Program-made: the position numbers and the translations under genes
Part shown: one piece after another, positions 35,398-42,942 of the stretch
How the letters are laid out: each line of letters opens with the position of its first letter
How positions within the stretch are numbered: position 1 is the stretch's first letter
The notes under the pieces: model-generated
Database searches by the model: none
Told to the model about the DNA's origin: nothing
What the model saw: only the letters and a program-made list of their open reading frames with translations
From: Rhodoferax ferrireducens T118
Lineage (GTDB): Bacteria > Pseudomonadota > Gammaproteobacteria > Burkholderiales > Burkholderiaceae_C
Assembly (NCBI RefSeq): GCF_000013605.1
Contig: NC_007908.1
Location: 2,790,001 to 2,854,000, forward strand
DNA: 64,000 nt
Direction: 5' to 3'

Positions 35398-35688
35398 ATG
35401 TACATCGTGCCCCTTGCCTGGTTGTATGTTGCGCTCATGATGGCAGTGGCAGAAGCCACCAATTCAAACGGCACGCTGTTGGGCGCGCTCATCACCTTTG
35501 TGTTATATGGGCTGGTTCCGGTGGCTCTGGTGGTTTACCTGATGGGCGCACCGTCCCGCCGCCGCGCCATCAAGGCCAGAGAGGCCGCAGAGTTGGCCAA
35601 GATGACGGCCGGAAAAGCGTCAGTCCAGCCAGATGCAGGCGGCCATGCGGCCACTGACGCGGTCACGCCGGTGCGAAAAGAACCTTGA
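35398..35688 (+). CDS. Small two-segment membrane protein
   Basis: 96 residues from the ATG at 35398 (an earlier ATG at 35362 lies close to the phaC promoter). Two hydrophobic segments, YIVPLAWLYVALMMAVAEA and GALITFVLYGLVPVALVVYLMG, are followed by a basic/Ala-rich tail. Function unknown. Its last 69 bases overlap the end of the convergent PgeF gene. Confidence 0.65.
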   Translation: MYIVPLAWLYVALMMAVAEATNSNGTLLGALITFVLYGLVPVALVVYLMGAPSRRRAIKAREAAELAKMTAGKASVQPDAGGHAATDAVTPVRKEP

Positions 35689-36405
35689 CGTTTGGCCGAC
35701 CGTGCACCATGGGCTTGTGCCGTCGTTGCCGTAGATTTCGGTCACACCCAGGGCACGCAGCCGCAAGCGGGCCAGGCCCTGCAGATCCGCCAGCCATTTG
35801 CCGTCGCCCTGCGGCCTGAACATGGCCCGCGCTTGCCCGTTCTGCGCCACAAACGCCGCGCGCACCTCATCGCCGACCTCAAACGCCTGCGGTCCAATGC
35901 AGGGGCCCAACCATGCTATTATTTCAGTAGCTATAGACGATTTATCCACGGGGGCTAGAGCCCTGAAAGACTCTATAACCTGCTCCAGAATGCCGCGCCC
36001 GCCCTGCCCGGCCAAGCCACGCCAGCCAGCATGCGCCGCCGCCACCAGACTGCCCCGTTTGTCGGTCAAAAGCACCGGCAGGCAATCGGCCACCATGATG
36101 GTGCAGGCCACGCCGGGCTGAGCCGTGAGGCAGCCATCGGCCACAGTGCCATGTGCGGTATCGACTGAAACCTGTTCGACCTGCGCACCATGAACCTGCG
36201 ACAAGAAAACCGGCCGCGCGCCCAGTGCCTGTTCCAGTTGGAGGCGATTGGCCTGAACCGCCAGCGGGTCGTCGCCCACGTGATCACCCAGATTGAACGC
36301 GTCATACGGTGCCACCGACTGGCCACCGGCACGCGTGCTGCACACCGCATGCACCTTGCCGGGAGCGGGCCAACGGGGCATCAGCCAGTCGGGAGGCAAA
36401 TTCAC
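35620..36405 (-). CDS. pgeF: PgeF-type peptidoglycan editing factor (multicopper polyphenol oxidase / laccase domain)
   Basis: 261 residues. Family marks are QVHGAQVEQV, ADCLPVLLTDKRGSLVAAAHAGWRGLAGQGGRGI, WLGPCIGPQAFEVGDEV and the closing WCTVGQTSRFFSHRRDRVSGRMAACIWLD. The His/Cys residues form the DUF152 metal site. E. coli YfiH removes wrongly incorporated L-Ser muropeptides. A stretch reading SFRALAPVDKSSIATEI before WLGPCIGP is encoded by a dispersed repeat and looks longer than the usual loop. Converges on the small membrane gene with overlap. Confidence 0.9.
   Translation of the reverse strand: MNLPPDWLMPRWPAPGKVHAVCSTRAGGQSVAPYDAFNLGDHVGDDPLAVQANRLQLEQALGARPVFLSQVHGAQVEQVSVDTAHGTVADGCLTAQPGVACTIMVADCLPVLLTDKRGSLVAAAHAGWRGLAGQGGRGILEQVIESFRALAPVDKSSIATEIIAWLGPCIGPQAFEVGDEVRAAFVAQNGQARAMFRPQGDGKWLADLQGLARLRLRALGVTEIYGNDGTSPWCTVGQTSRFFSHRRDRVSGRMAACIWLD
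35912..35979 (+). repeat. Dispersed repeat, copy C (inside pgeF)
   Basis: Plus-strand copy, GCTATTATTTCAGTAGCTA then CCACGGGGGCTAGAGCCC and AGACTCTATA. It is antisense to pgeF but within its coding sequence, in frame. Confidence 0.8.
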
Positions 36406-36449
36406 GTCTGACTCAGTCGTTTTTCAGGCCTGGCCGCGCCCGGCTGCCC

Positions 36450-38180
36450 TCACGCATGGCTGGCACGCACCTTGTCATAAGCCGCCAACAACTTGTGGTG
36501 CATTTCACAACCATCAAGCGCCAGGCCCGGCGCATTCAAACCCATGAAACGGTCGGTCTGCATGATGAGCGCGTGCGCCTGCGCCACGGCCCCGGCACCG
36601 TACAACTGGCGCAAGGCGTCCATATACGGTCCACTGTCACCCATCTCGGCCAGATTGATGATGCTCTCGATGCAGGCGTAAACCGCGCGCCGTTGCGGGT
36701 TGAGCTGCGCAAAGTGCTTGATCCAGTCGCAGCCCTCCAGCGTGGCCGCTTCATCACCAATGGCCAGCGCCAGCAGGGTCTTGAGCTCGCCCACGCGCAA
36801 GTCGCTCCAGAAAGAGCCGGCATCGGCGGCCAGCCCGATCACGCCGGCCACCGGGCGCTGATCGGCCAGCGCCGACTCGTTGAGCGTATCGAGCAGGTCT
36901 GAACATTCTTCGTCGTCGAGATCGGGCAGATTCAAAATCGCCTCGCGGATGCTGTTGCCCACGCTGTTGTTCTCAAACGCCAGGTCATCGACCGGATAAA
37001 TCTCGGACATGCCCGGCACCAGAATGCGGCAGGCATAGACGCCCAGGTGGGTGAAGTCGGCAATGTAGATGTCGCGCCCGTCCTTGTGAATGCGATCCAC
37101 CGCCCAGGCGTAATCCTCGGCCGTGGTGTTGCTGAAGTTCCAGTCGACAAACGCGTGATCCGGCTCGTCGCCCAAAAATTTCCAGTGAATCACACCGCTG
37201 GAATCGACGAAATGGATTTCGATGTTGGTGGAGCTGCCAACCTCTTCCAGATCAAAGCCCGGTGCCGGAAAGCCTGCCAACGAATCCAGCGCACGGCCCT
37301 GCAGCAGCTCGGTCAACGCACGCTCCAGCGCAATCTCAAAGCGCGGGTGGGCGCCAAAACTGGCAAAGCAACCCTGGTCTTCGGGGTGCAACAGCGTCAC
37401 ATTCATCACCGGGTATTGGCCGCCCAGCGAGGCATCTTTGACCAGAATGCCAAAGCCGGCTGCGCGCAGTGCCGCAATACCAGCCGCAATGCGCGGATAA
37501 CGTGCAATCACGGCCTGCGGCACATCGGGCAGGCAAATGCCTTCGCTGATGATGCGGGCCTTGACGTGGCGCTCAAATATCTCCGACAAGGCTTGCGTGC
37601 GCGCCTCCGCCTGCGTGTTGCCGGCCGACATGCCGTTGCTGACGTACAAATTGCCAATCACATTGACCGGGAAGTAGGTCACCGCGCCGTCGCGCTGGCG
37701 CACATAGGGAATGGCGCAAATGCCGCGCTCGGCATTGCCGGAGTTGAACTCCACCAGGCTGCTGGCTTCAATACCGCCTTCGGGGTTGTAAAACCGATGC
37801 AAATCAGCGTTGAGCAACTCAGGGGGCCAACTGCCGTCTTCACCGGGTGCAAACCAGCGCTCCTGTGGGTAATGCACATAGGGCCGGTTGGCAATATCGG
37901 GGCCCAGGTAGTAATGCGTCCAGAAATAATTGGTTGAGAGCCGCTCAAAAAATTCGCCCAGGGCGCTGGCCAGACAGGCCAGCCGGGTGGCGCCTTTGCC
38001 GTTGGTGAACATGAGCGGGCAATCGCGGTCGCGAATATGCACCGACCAGATGCCGTCCACCGGATTCAGCCAGGAGCGCTCCTCAATATGAAAACCAAGC
38101 GCCTGCAGCCTGGTTTGATGGTTATTGATGGTGGATTCAAGAGAGGCATCTTTGCCGGGGATAAAGTTTTGTGTTTGCAT
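36450..38180 (-). CDS. ycaO: YcaO, ribosomal protein S12 methylthiotransferase accessory factor
   Basis: 576 residues from the ATG at 38180, close to E. coli YcaO (586). ATP-binding YcaO features are NGKGATRLACLASALGEFFERLSTNYF, GNTQAEARTQALSEIFERHVKARII and ALTELLQGR. They are followed by the C-terminal tetratricopeptide-like extension typical of this branch. YcaO supports RimO in modifying S12 in E. coli. No RimO gene or peptide precursor is next to it, so a RiPP role is not supported. Confidence 0.9.
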   Translation of the reverse strand: MQTQNFIPGKDASLESTINNHQTRLQALGFHIEERSWLNPVDGIWSVHIRDRDCPLMFTNGKGATRLACLASALGEFFERLSTNYFWTHYYLGPDIANRPYVHYPQERWFAPGEDGSWPPELLNADLHRFYNPEGGIEASSLVEFNSGNAERGICAIPYVRQRDGAVTYFPVNVIGNLYVSNGMSAGNTQAEARTQALSEIFERHVKARIISEGICLPDVPQAVIARYPRIAAGIAALRAAGFGILVKDASLGGQYPVMNVTLLHPEDQGCFASFGAHPRFEIALERALTELLQGRALDSLAGFPAPGFDLEEVGSSTNIEIHFVDSSGVIHWKFLGDEPDHAFVDWNFSNTTAEDYAWAVDRIHKDGRDIYIADFTHLGVYACRILVPGMSEIYPVDDLAFENNSVGNSIREAILNLPDLDDEECSDLLDTLNESALADQRPVAGVIGLAADAGSFWSDLRVGELKTLLALAIGDEAATLEGCDWIKHFAQLNPQRRAVYACIESIINLAEMGDSGPYMDALRQLYGAGAVAQAHALIMQTDRFMGLNAPGLALDGCEMHHKLLAAYDKVRASHA

Positions 38181-38280
38181 GGGGTCGCAGCATACCGCAG
38201 GGCCAAAGGCGTCGAGTGGCCGAGGGTCTAACGTTAAACTTCGCTGCCTGTCAATACCGAACACAACAACGGAGACTTTC

Positions 38281-38583
38281 ATGATCCTCGAACTCGCCGA
38301 CATCCGCATTCACCCTGGTCAGAACGCCGCTTTTGAAGAAGCCATCCAGCGCGGTTTGAAAACCGTCATCCATGAGGCCAAAGGGTTTCAGGGCTACAAG
38401 GTCAACCGGGGTATTGAAAACGCCGAGCGCTATGTTCTCCAAGTCTTCTGGGACACGCTGGAGGACCATACGGTGGGTTTTCGCCAGTCGCCCGCCTTTG
38501 CCGAGTGGCGCGCGATTGTCGGGCCGTTCTTTGCCGGCGCGCCGAGCGTCGAGCACTTCGAGTTGGTGGCCAAATCGGCCTGA
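38281..38583 (+). CDS. Antibiotic biosynthesis monooxygenase-fold (ABM) protein
   Basis: 100 residues, a dimeric ferredoxin-like fold judging by ILELADIRIHPGQNAAFEEAIQRGLKTV, FQGYKVNRGIENAERYVLQVFW and the closing FRQSPAFAEWRAIVGPFF. Members break down quinones, heme or other aromatics, or act as small stress proteins; which one is not evident. It begins the plus-strand run that continues with a FAH-family enzyme and a TRAP transporter. Confidence 0.8.
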   Translation: MILELADIRIHPGQNAAFEEAIQRGLKTVIHEAKGFQGYKVNRGIENAERYVLQVFWDTLEDHTVGFRQSPAFAEWRAIVGPFFAGAPSVEHFELVAKSA

Positions 38584-38616
38584 ATCTGATGACCTCCTGA
38601 CAGAAAGACAAACACC

Positions 38617-39312
38617 ATGCCTTACGTTTTTAATCCAGCCCCCGTCGTGTCCGTCCCCGTTGTCGGGAGCGACGCGCGCTTTCCGGTGCACCGCATTTAT
38701 TGCGTCGGGCGCAACTACGAAGATCACGCCAAAGAGATGGGCTTTACCGGCCGTGAGCCACCCTTCTTTTTCATGAAACCGGCTGACGCGGTGCTGGTCG
38801 TCAACGCGGGCGAGACGGCCCGCCTGCCCTACCCCAGCCTGACCCAGAATCTGCACCACGAAATCGAACTGGTCGTGGCGATTGGCACGGGTGGCAAAAA
38901 CATCCGGGCGGCCGACGCCCATCAGCACATCTTTGGCTACGCCGTGGGTCTGGACATGACGCGGCGCGACCTGCAAAACGAGATGAAAAAACAGGGCCGC
39001 CCCTGGTGCATCGGCAAGGGCTTTGATGCCTCAGCGCCGATTGGTCCCATCACCCCGGCAGCAGCGGCCGGCGACATCGCCCAGGCTGAAATTTTCCTGC
39101 AGGTCAATGGCCAGGATCGCCAACGCAGCCAGGTGGCCAAGCTGATCTGGAGCATCGCCGAGGTCATTGAACACCTGTCTGCCGCCTGGGCGCTGCAGCC
39201 GGGCGACCTGATCTACACCGGCACGCCCGAGGGTGTCGGCGCCGTGGTGGCGGGCGACACGCTCCATGGCGGCGTCACCGGCCTGAGCGCCATCACACTC
39301 ACGGTCGAATAG
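38617..39312 (+). CDS. Fumarylacetoacetate hydrolase-family protein
   Basis: 231 residues. RIYCVGRNYEDHAKEMGF, FFFMKPADAV, LHHEIELVVAIG (metal-binding acidic residues), GYAVGLDMTRRDLQNEMKKQGRPWCIGKGFD and LIYTGTPEGVGAV are all present. The FAH family includes acylpyruvases, oxaloacetate decarboxylase, hydratases and decarboxylases of ring-cleavage products. Close in form to the FahD1/YcgM acylpyruvase group. Likely works with the TRAP importer 25 bases further on. Confidence 0.9.
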   Translation: MPYVFNPAPVVSVPVVGSDARFPVHRIYCVGRNYEDHAKEMGFTGREPPFFFMKPADAVLVVNAGETARLPYPSLTQNLHHEIELVVAIGTGGKNIRAADAHQHIFGYAVGLDMTRRDLQNEMKKQGRPWCIGKGFDASAPIGPITPAAAAGDIAQAEIFLQVNGQDRQRSQVAKLIWSIAEVIEHLSAAWALQPGDLIYTGTPEGVGAVVAGDTLHGGVTGLSAITLTVE

Positions 39313-39337
39313 AGCCCCAACCCCGCGGAAAACCCAT

Positions 39338-39820
39338 TTGCGCCTTCTTGCATCGCTGGCCAGGTTGTGCGCCATCCTGGGCGGCAGCCTGCTCACCGCG
39401 ATCACCCTGCTGACCTGCGCCAGTCTGATCGGGCGCAACACGCTGGGCCTCACCCTGGCCGGTGACTTTGAGTTGACGGGCGTGGCCAGCGGCGCAGCGC
39501 TGGCCTTGTTCCTGCCCTGGTGCCAATGGCAGCGCGGCAACATCGCGGTCGATTTTTTCACCGCCAAAGCCAGCATTAAAACCACGCTCCTGCTGGACCG
39601 CTTGGGCGCGCTGCTGCTGGCAGGTGTGATGGCGCTACTGGCCTGGCGCACCGGCGTGGGCGCGCTCAACGCCCTGCAGTCCCATTCCGGCACCATGCTG
39701 CTGGACTTTCCCGAGTGGCTGGTGTACGCCAGCATGGTGCCGCCGATGGCTTTGACTGCACTGATTGCCCTGGTGCAGGGTTTCGGCGGCGGCACCATGC
39801 GCTCTGAGGGACAGGTATGA
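39338..39820 (+). CDS. TRAP transporter small permease (DctQ-like)
   Basis: 160 residues if it starts at the TTG at 39338. Four hydrophobic segments with the family patterns IGRNTLGLTLAGDFELTGVASGAALALFLPWCQWQRGNIAVDFFT and PEWLVYASMVPPMALTAL. It forms the membrane unit with the large permease, whose start overlaps its stop (ATGA). Confidence 0.88.
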   Translation: MRLLASLARLCAILGGSLLTAITLLTCASLIGRNTLGLTLAGDFELTGVASGAALALFLPWCQWQRGNIAVDFFTAKASIKTTLLLDRLGALLLAGVMALLAWRTGVGALNALQSHSGTMLLDFPEWLVYASMVPPMALTALIALVQGFGGGTMRSEGQV

Positions 39821-41160
39821 GTCCGTTGCTGCTCAGCCTGATGATCATTGCCCTGATGCTCGCTCTGATGGGGCTGCGGGTGCCGATTGCGGTGGCCATG
39901 TTTGTGGCCGGCGCAGTGGGCTACGTCCTGCAGGCGGGCTGGGGACCGTTCAGCAACTTTCTCAACAGCCTGGCTTTTGCCCGCTTGGCCAACTACGAGC
40001 TGTCGGTCATTCCCCTGTTCATTTTGATGGGCCATTTCGCCACCCAGGGCGGCATCTCGAAAGCGTTGTTTGGCTTCGCCAGTGCCGTAATGTCGCGCTT
40101 CAAGGGTGGCCTGGCGATGGCGACGGTGCTGGCCAGTGCGGCTTTTGGGGCCATTTGTGGCTCGTCGGTGGCCACGGCAGCCACCATCACTTCGGTGGCG
40201 CTGCCCGAGCTGACGCGCCACGGCTACTCCGGCCGGCTCGCCACCGGCACGCTGGCGGCCGGCGGCACGCTGGGCATTTTGATACCGCCCTCGGTGCCGC
40301 TGGTGATCTATGCCATTTTGGCCGAGCAAAACATTGCCAAGCTGTTTGCGGCGGCTTTTGTCCCTGGAATCATCGCCATGCTGGGTTACATGATCGCCAT
40401 TGCTGTCTATGTACGCCTGGTGCCGGGCCATGCACCCGACAATGACACGCCCCTCAACCCGTCCCAGGGAGATCGCAGCAACCCCCTCGCGACGCAGGCA
40501 CTGCGCGGCGTCGTGCCGATCGCGCTGGTATTTTTGGCCGTTTTTGGCGGCATTTACGGCGGCTGGTTCACCCCCACCGAGGGCGCCGCCGTGGGCGCGG
40601 CGGCCACATTGGGGGTCGCGCTGCTCAAGGGCGAACTCAATTTCGTCAAGCTCAAATACTGCTTTTACGCCACGGCGCAGGGCTCGGCCATGATCTTCCT
40701 GATCTTTCTGGGCGCCGACTTGATGAATTCGGCGCTGGCGCTGACCCAAGTGCCCAACCAGCTCGCCGCCGTGGTGCAAAGCTGGGGCTTGTCGCCCTTG
40801 TGGGTGGTGTCAAGCATCTTGCTGTTTTATGTGGTGCTGGGCTCGGTGATGGACGAGCTGTCGATGCTCTTGCTCACCATTCCCATCTTCTTTCCGCTGG
40901 TGATCGGGCTTGACTTTGGCATGCCGCCCGAGTCGGTCGGTATCTGGTTTGGCATCATGGTGCTGATGACGGTCGGCTTTGGCCTGCTGGCGCCACCGGT
41001 GGGGCTCAATGTGTACGTTGTTAATAGTCTGGCACCCGGGGTGCCGATCGCAGAAAGCTACCGCGGCGTGCTGCCATTTTTGGTCAGCGATGTGTTGCGT
41101 ACACTCCTTCTTTTGTTCTTTCCTGGCATCTCACTGTGGCTGGTTAAATTCATCACCTGA
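39817..41160 (+). CDS. TRAP transporter large permease (DctM-like)
   Basis: 447 residues with about twelve hydrophobic segments. GHFATQGGISKALFGFASAVMSRFKGGLAMATVLASAAFGAICGSSVATAATITSVALPEL and AGGTLGILIPPSVPLVIYAILAEQNIAKLFAAAFVPGI are diagnostic. It moves an organic anion inward with sodium or proton. Part of the dctQ-dctM-dctP run. Confidence 0.93.
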   Translation: MSPLLLSLMIIALMLALMGLRVPIAVAMFVAGAVGYVLQAGWGPFSNFLNSLAFARLANYELSVIPLFILMGHFATQGGISKALFGFASAVMSRFKGGLAMATVLASAAFGAICGSSVATAATITSVALPELTRHGYSGRLATGTLAAGGTLGILIPPSVPLVIYAILAEQNIAKLFAAAFVPGIIAMLGYMIAIAVYVRLVPGHAPDNDTPLNPSQGDRSNPLATQALRGVVPIALVFLAVFGGIYGGWFTPTEGAAVGAAATLGVALLKGELNFVKLKYCFYATAQGSAMIFLIFLGADLMNSALALTQVPNQLAAVVQSWGLSPLWVVSSILLFYVVLGSVMDELSMLLLTIPIFFPLVIGLDFGMPPESVGIWFGIMVLMTVGFGLLAPPVGLNVYVVNSLAPGVPIAESYRGVLPFLVSDVLRTLLLLFFPGISLWLVKFIT

Positions 41161-41178
41161 CACCTTCAACACGCCATC

Positions 41179-42270
41179 ATGCAAAGACGCTCCCTGCTCA
41201 AAACCAGCGCCGCCCTGGCACTGACTGCGCCCGCTTTCAGCCAGGCCGCCGCCACCGTCACGCTCAAGTTCCACACCTTCATGGCGCCGCAGTCCAACGT
41301 GTGGCAGAACATGCACAAAGTCTGGATGGACAAGGTGAGCAAGGAATCAGGTGGGCGCATCCAGTTTGAGGCCTACCCGGCGATGCAGCTGGGCGGCAGC
41401 CCGGCGCAGCTGTACGACCAGGCCAAAGACGGCGTGGTGGACATTATCTGGACCATCCCAGGCTACACGGCGGGCCGCTTCCCCCGGATCGAAGTGTTCG
41501 AGCTGCCCTTCATGATGACCAATGCCGAGGCCACCTCCAGGGCCTGCTGGGAGTACATGCAAACCATGGCGTTGGATGAGTTCAAAGACACACAAGTGCT
41601 GGCGCTGCAGGTGCATGGCCCTGGCGTCTTCCACACCAAAGACAAACAAATCAAGACGGCCGCCGACCTCAAGGGCCTGAAAATGCGCGGCCCGACCCGC
41701 CAGGTCACCAAAATGCTGGGCTATCTGGGCGCCATACCGGTAGGCATGCCGCTGCCGGCCATTCCTGACGCGCTGTCCAAAGGCACCATCGACGGCGCCG
41801 CGCTGCCCTGGGAAGTGGTGCCCTCGGTCAAGGTGCATGAACTCACCCGCTTCCACAGCGAGTTTGACCCTGCCGGTGGCGCGCTCTACACCGCCACCTT
41901 TGTGCTGGCGATGAACAAGGCCAGCTACCAGGCACTGCCGCCTGACTTGAGAAAAATCATCGACAACAATTCAGGCCTGCAGACCTCAGGCTGGCTGGGC
42001 CGGGTGCAACAAGCCGGGGACGCCGCCGGTCGGCAGGCCGCGCTGGCGCACAAAAATACGATTTACGCCATCCCGGCGTTGGAGGCGCAAGAGTTCAAAC
42101 GCAAAGCGGCTGTCGTTGAAGTGGCGTGGGTCGAAGACATGAACCAGCGCGGCTTTGACGGCCGTCAGTTGCTCACGACGGCGCGCGCTCTGATTGCCAA
42201 ACACAGCAAGGTGGCGGCAAGCCCGGCTTCAGCCATCGCACCCGCCATTACCCGGCCGAAGAAGACTTAA
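41179..42270 (+). CDS. TRAP transporter substrate-binding protein (DctP-like)
   Basis: 363 residues. Export signal MQRRSLLKTSAALALTAPAFSQAAA, then VTLKFHTFMAPQSNVWQNMHKVWMDKV, QLGGSPAQLYDQAKDGVVDIIWTIPGYTAGRFPRIEVFELPFM and the conserved MRGPTRQVTKMLGYLGAIPVGMPLPAIPDAL with its anion-binding Arg. The substrate is unknown; the FAH-family neighbour suggests a keto or aromatic-derived acid. Confidence 0.92.
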   Translation: MQRRSLLKTSAALALTAPAFSQAAATVTLKFHTFMAPQSNVWQNMHKVWMDKVSKESGGRIQFEAYPAMQLGGSPAQLYDQAKDGVVDIIWTIPGYTAGRFPRIEVFELPFMMTNAEATSRACWEYMQTMALDEFKDTQVLALQVHGPGVFHTKDKQIKTAADLKGLKMRGPTRQVTKMLGYLGAIPVGMPLPAIPDALSKGTIDGAALPWEVVPSVKVHELTRFHSEFDPAGGALYTATFVLAMNKASYQALPPDLRKIIDNNSGLQTSGWLGRVQQAGDAAGRQAALAHKNTIYAIPALEAQEFKRKAAVVEVAWVEDMNQRGFDGRQLLTTARALIAKHSKVAASPASAIAPAITRPKKT

Positions 42271-42293
42271 TTTTTTCAAATTACACTGTATTC

Positions 42294-42839
42294 ATGCTGC
42301 GTACCCCCATCAAACACTGCAAAAACTGCGGCACCGCCGTGGTTTACCGGCTGCCGGACGATGGCGACACCAAAGAGCGCGCGGTGTGCCCGGCGTGCAG
42401 CACCATTCACTACGAGAACCCACTCAACGTGGTGGGGACCGTGCCCTACTGGGGCGACAAGGTCTTGCTGTGCAAACGCAATATCGAGCCGCGCTTTGGC
42501 AAATGGACGCTGCCCGCCGGCTTCATGGAAATGAACGAAACCGTGGCCGAAGGCGCAGCGCGCGAAACGCTGGAAGAATCGGGCGCGCAGTTTGCCATGG
42601 AAGGTTTCTTCTCGCTGCTGAACGTGCCCCGCGTGGGACAGGTCCATGTGTTTTACCTGGCGCGCCTGCTCAGCGACGTGTTCGTACCCGGTTTCGAGAC
42701 CATCGAAACGCGGCTGTTTGCCGAGCATGAAATTCCCTGGGACGAAATCGCCTTCAGGACCGTCAAGGAAACACTGGAACACTACTTTGCCGACCGTCGC
42801 AACGGGCACTTTGGGACCCATGTCCTTGATATCGCCTGA
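42294..42839 (+). CDS. NUDIX hydrolase with N-terminal zinc ribbon
   Basis: 181 residues. A zinc ribbon (CKNCGTAVVYRLPDDGDTKERAVCPACSTIHYEN) is followed by a NUDIX box GFMEMNETVAEGAARETLEESGAQ fitting GX5EX7REUXEEXGU. Resembles NudC-like and ADP-ribose or FAD pyrophosphatases; the substrate is not clear. Confidence 0.92.
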   Translation: MLRTPIKHCKNCGTAVVYRLPDDGDTKERAVCPACSTIHYENPLNVVGTVPYWGDKVLLCKRNIEPRFGKWTLPAGFMEMNETVAEGAARETLEESGAQFAMEGFFSLLNVPRVGQVHVFYLARLLSDVFVPGFETIETRLFAEHEIPWDEIAFRTVKETLEHYFADRRNGHFGTHVLDIA

Positions 42840-42939
42840 CATCCTGCGGCTTGGCGAGCTCTGGTTCTACCGCGTGGGCGGCTTTGTGCTGCTCAATGTG
42901 CTCGACGACCCGGCCTGGCTGGCGCTGATGTTTTGTTGA
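42820..42939 (+). CDS. Candidate 39-residue small protein
   Basis: ATG at 42820 overlaps the end of the NUDIX gene by 20 bases and the frame stops 3 bases before the exonuclease start. It contains ILRLGELWFYRVGGFVLLNV and ends DPAWLALMFC, a non-random hydrophobic/aromatic pattern. The coupled spacing is suggestive, but there is no clear ribosome site and no homologue I can name. Confidence 0.35.
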   Translation: MSLISPDILRLGELWFYRVGGFVLLNVLDDPAWLALMFC

Positions 42940-42942
42940 GCC

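Noticed and set aside
36450..38180. YcaO as part of a peptide natural-product cluster
   Set aside because: No precursor peptide, dehydrogenase or export gene is adjacent, and the length and C-terminal extension fit the RimO-associated YcaO.
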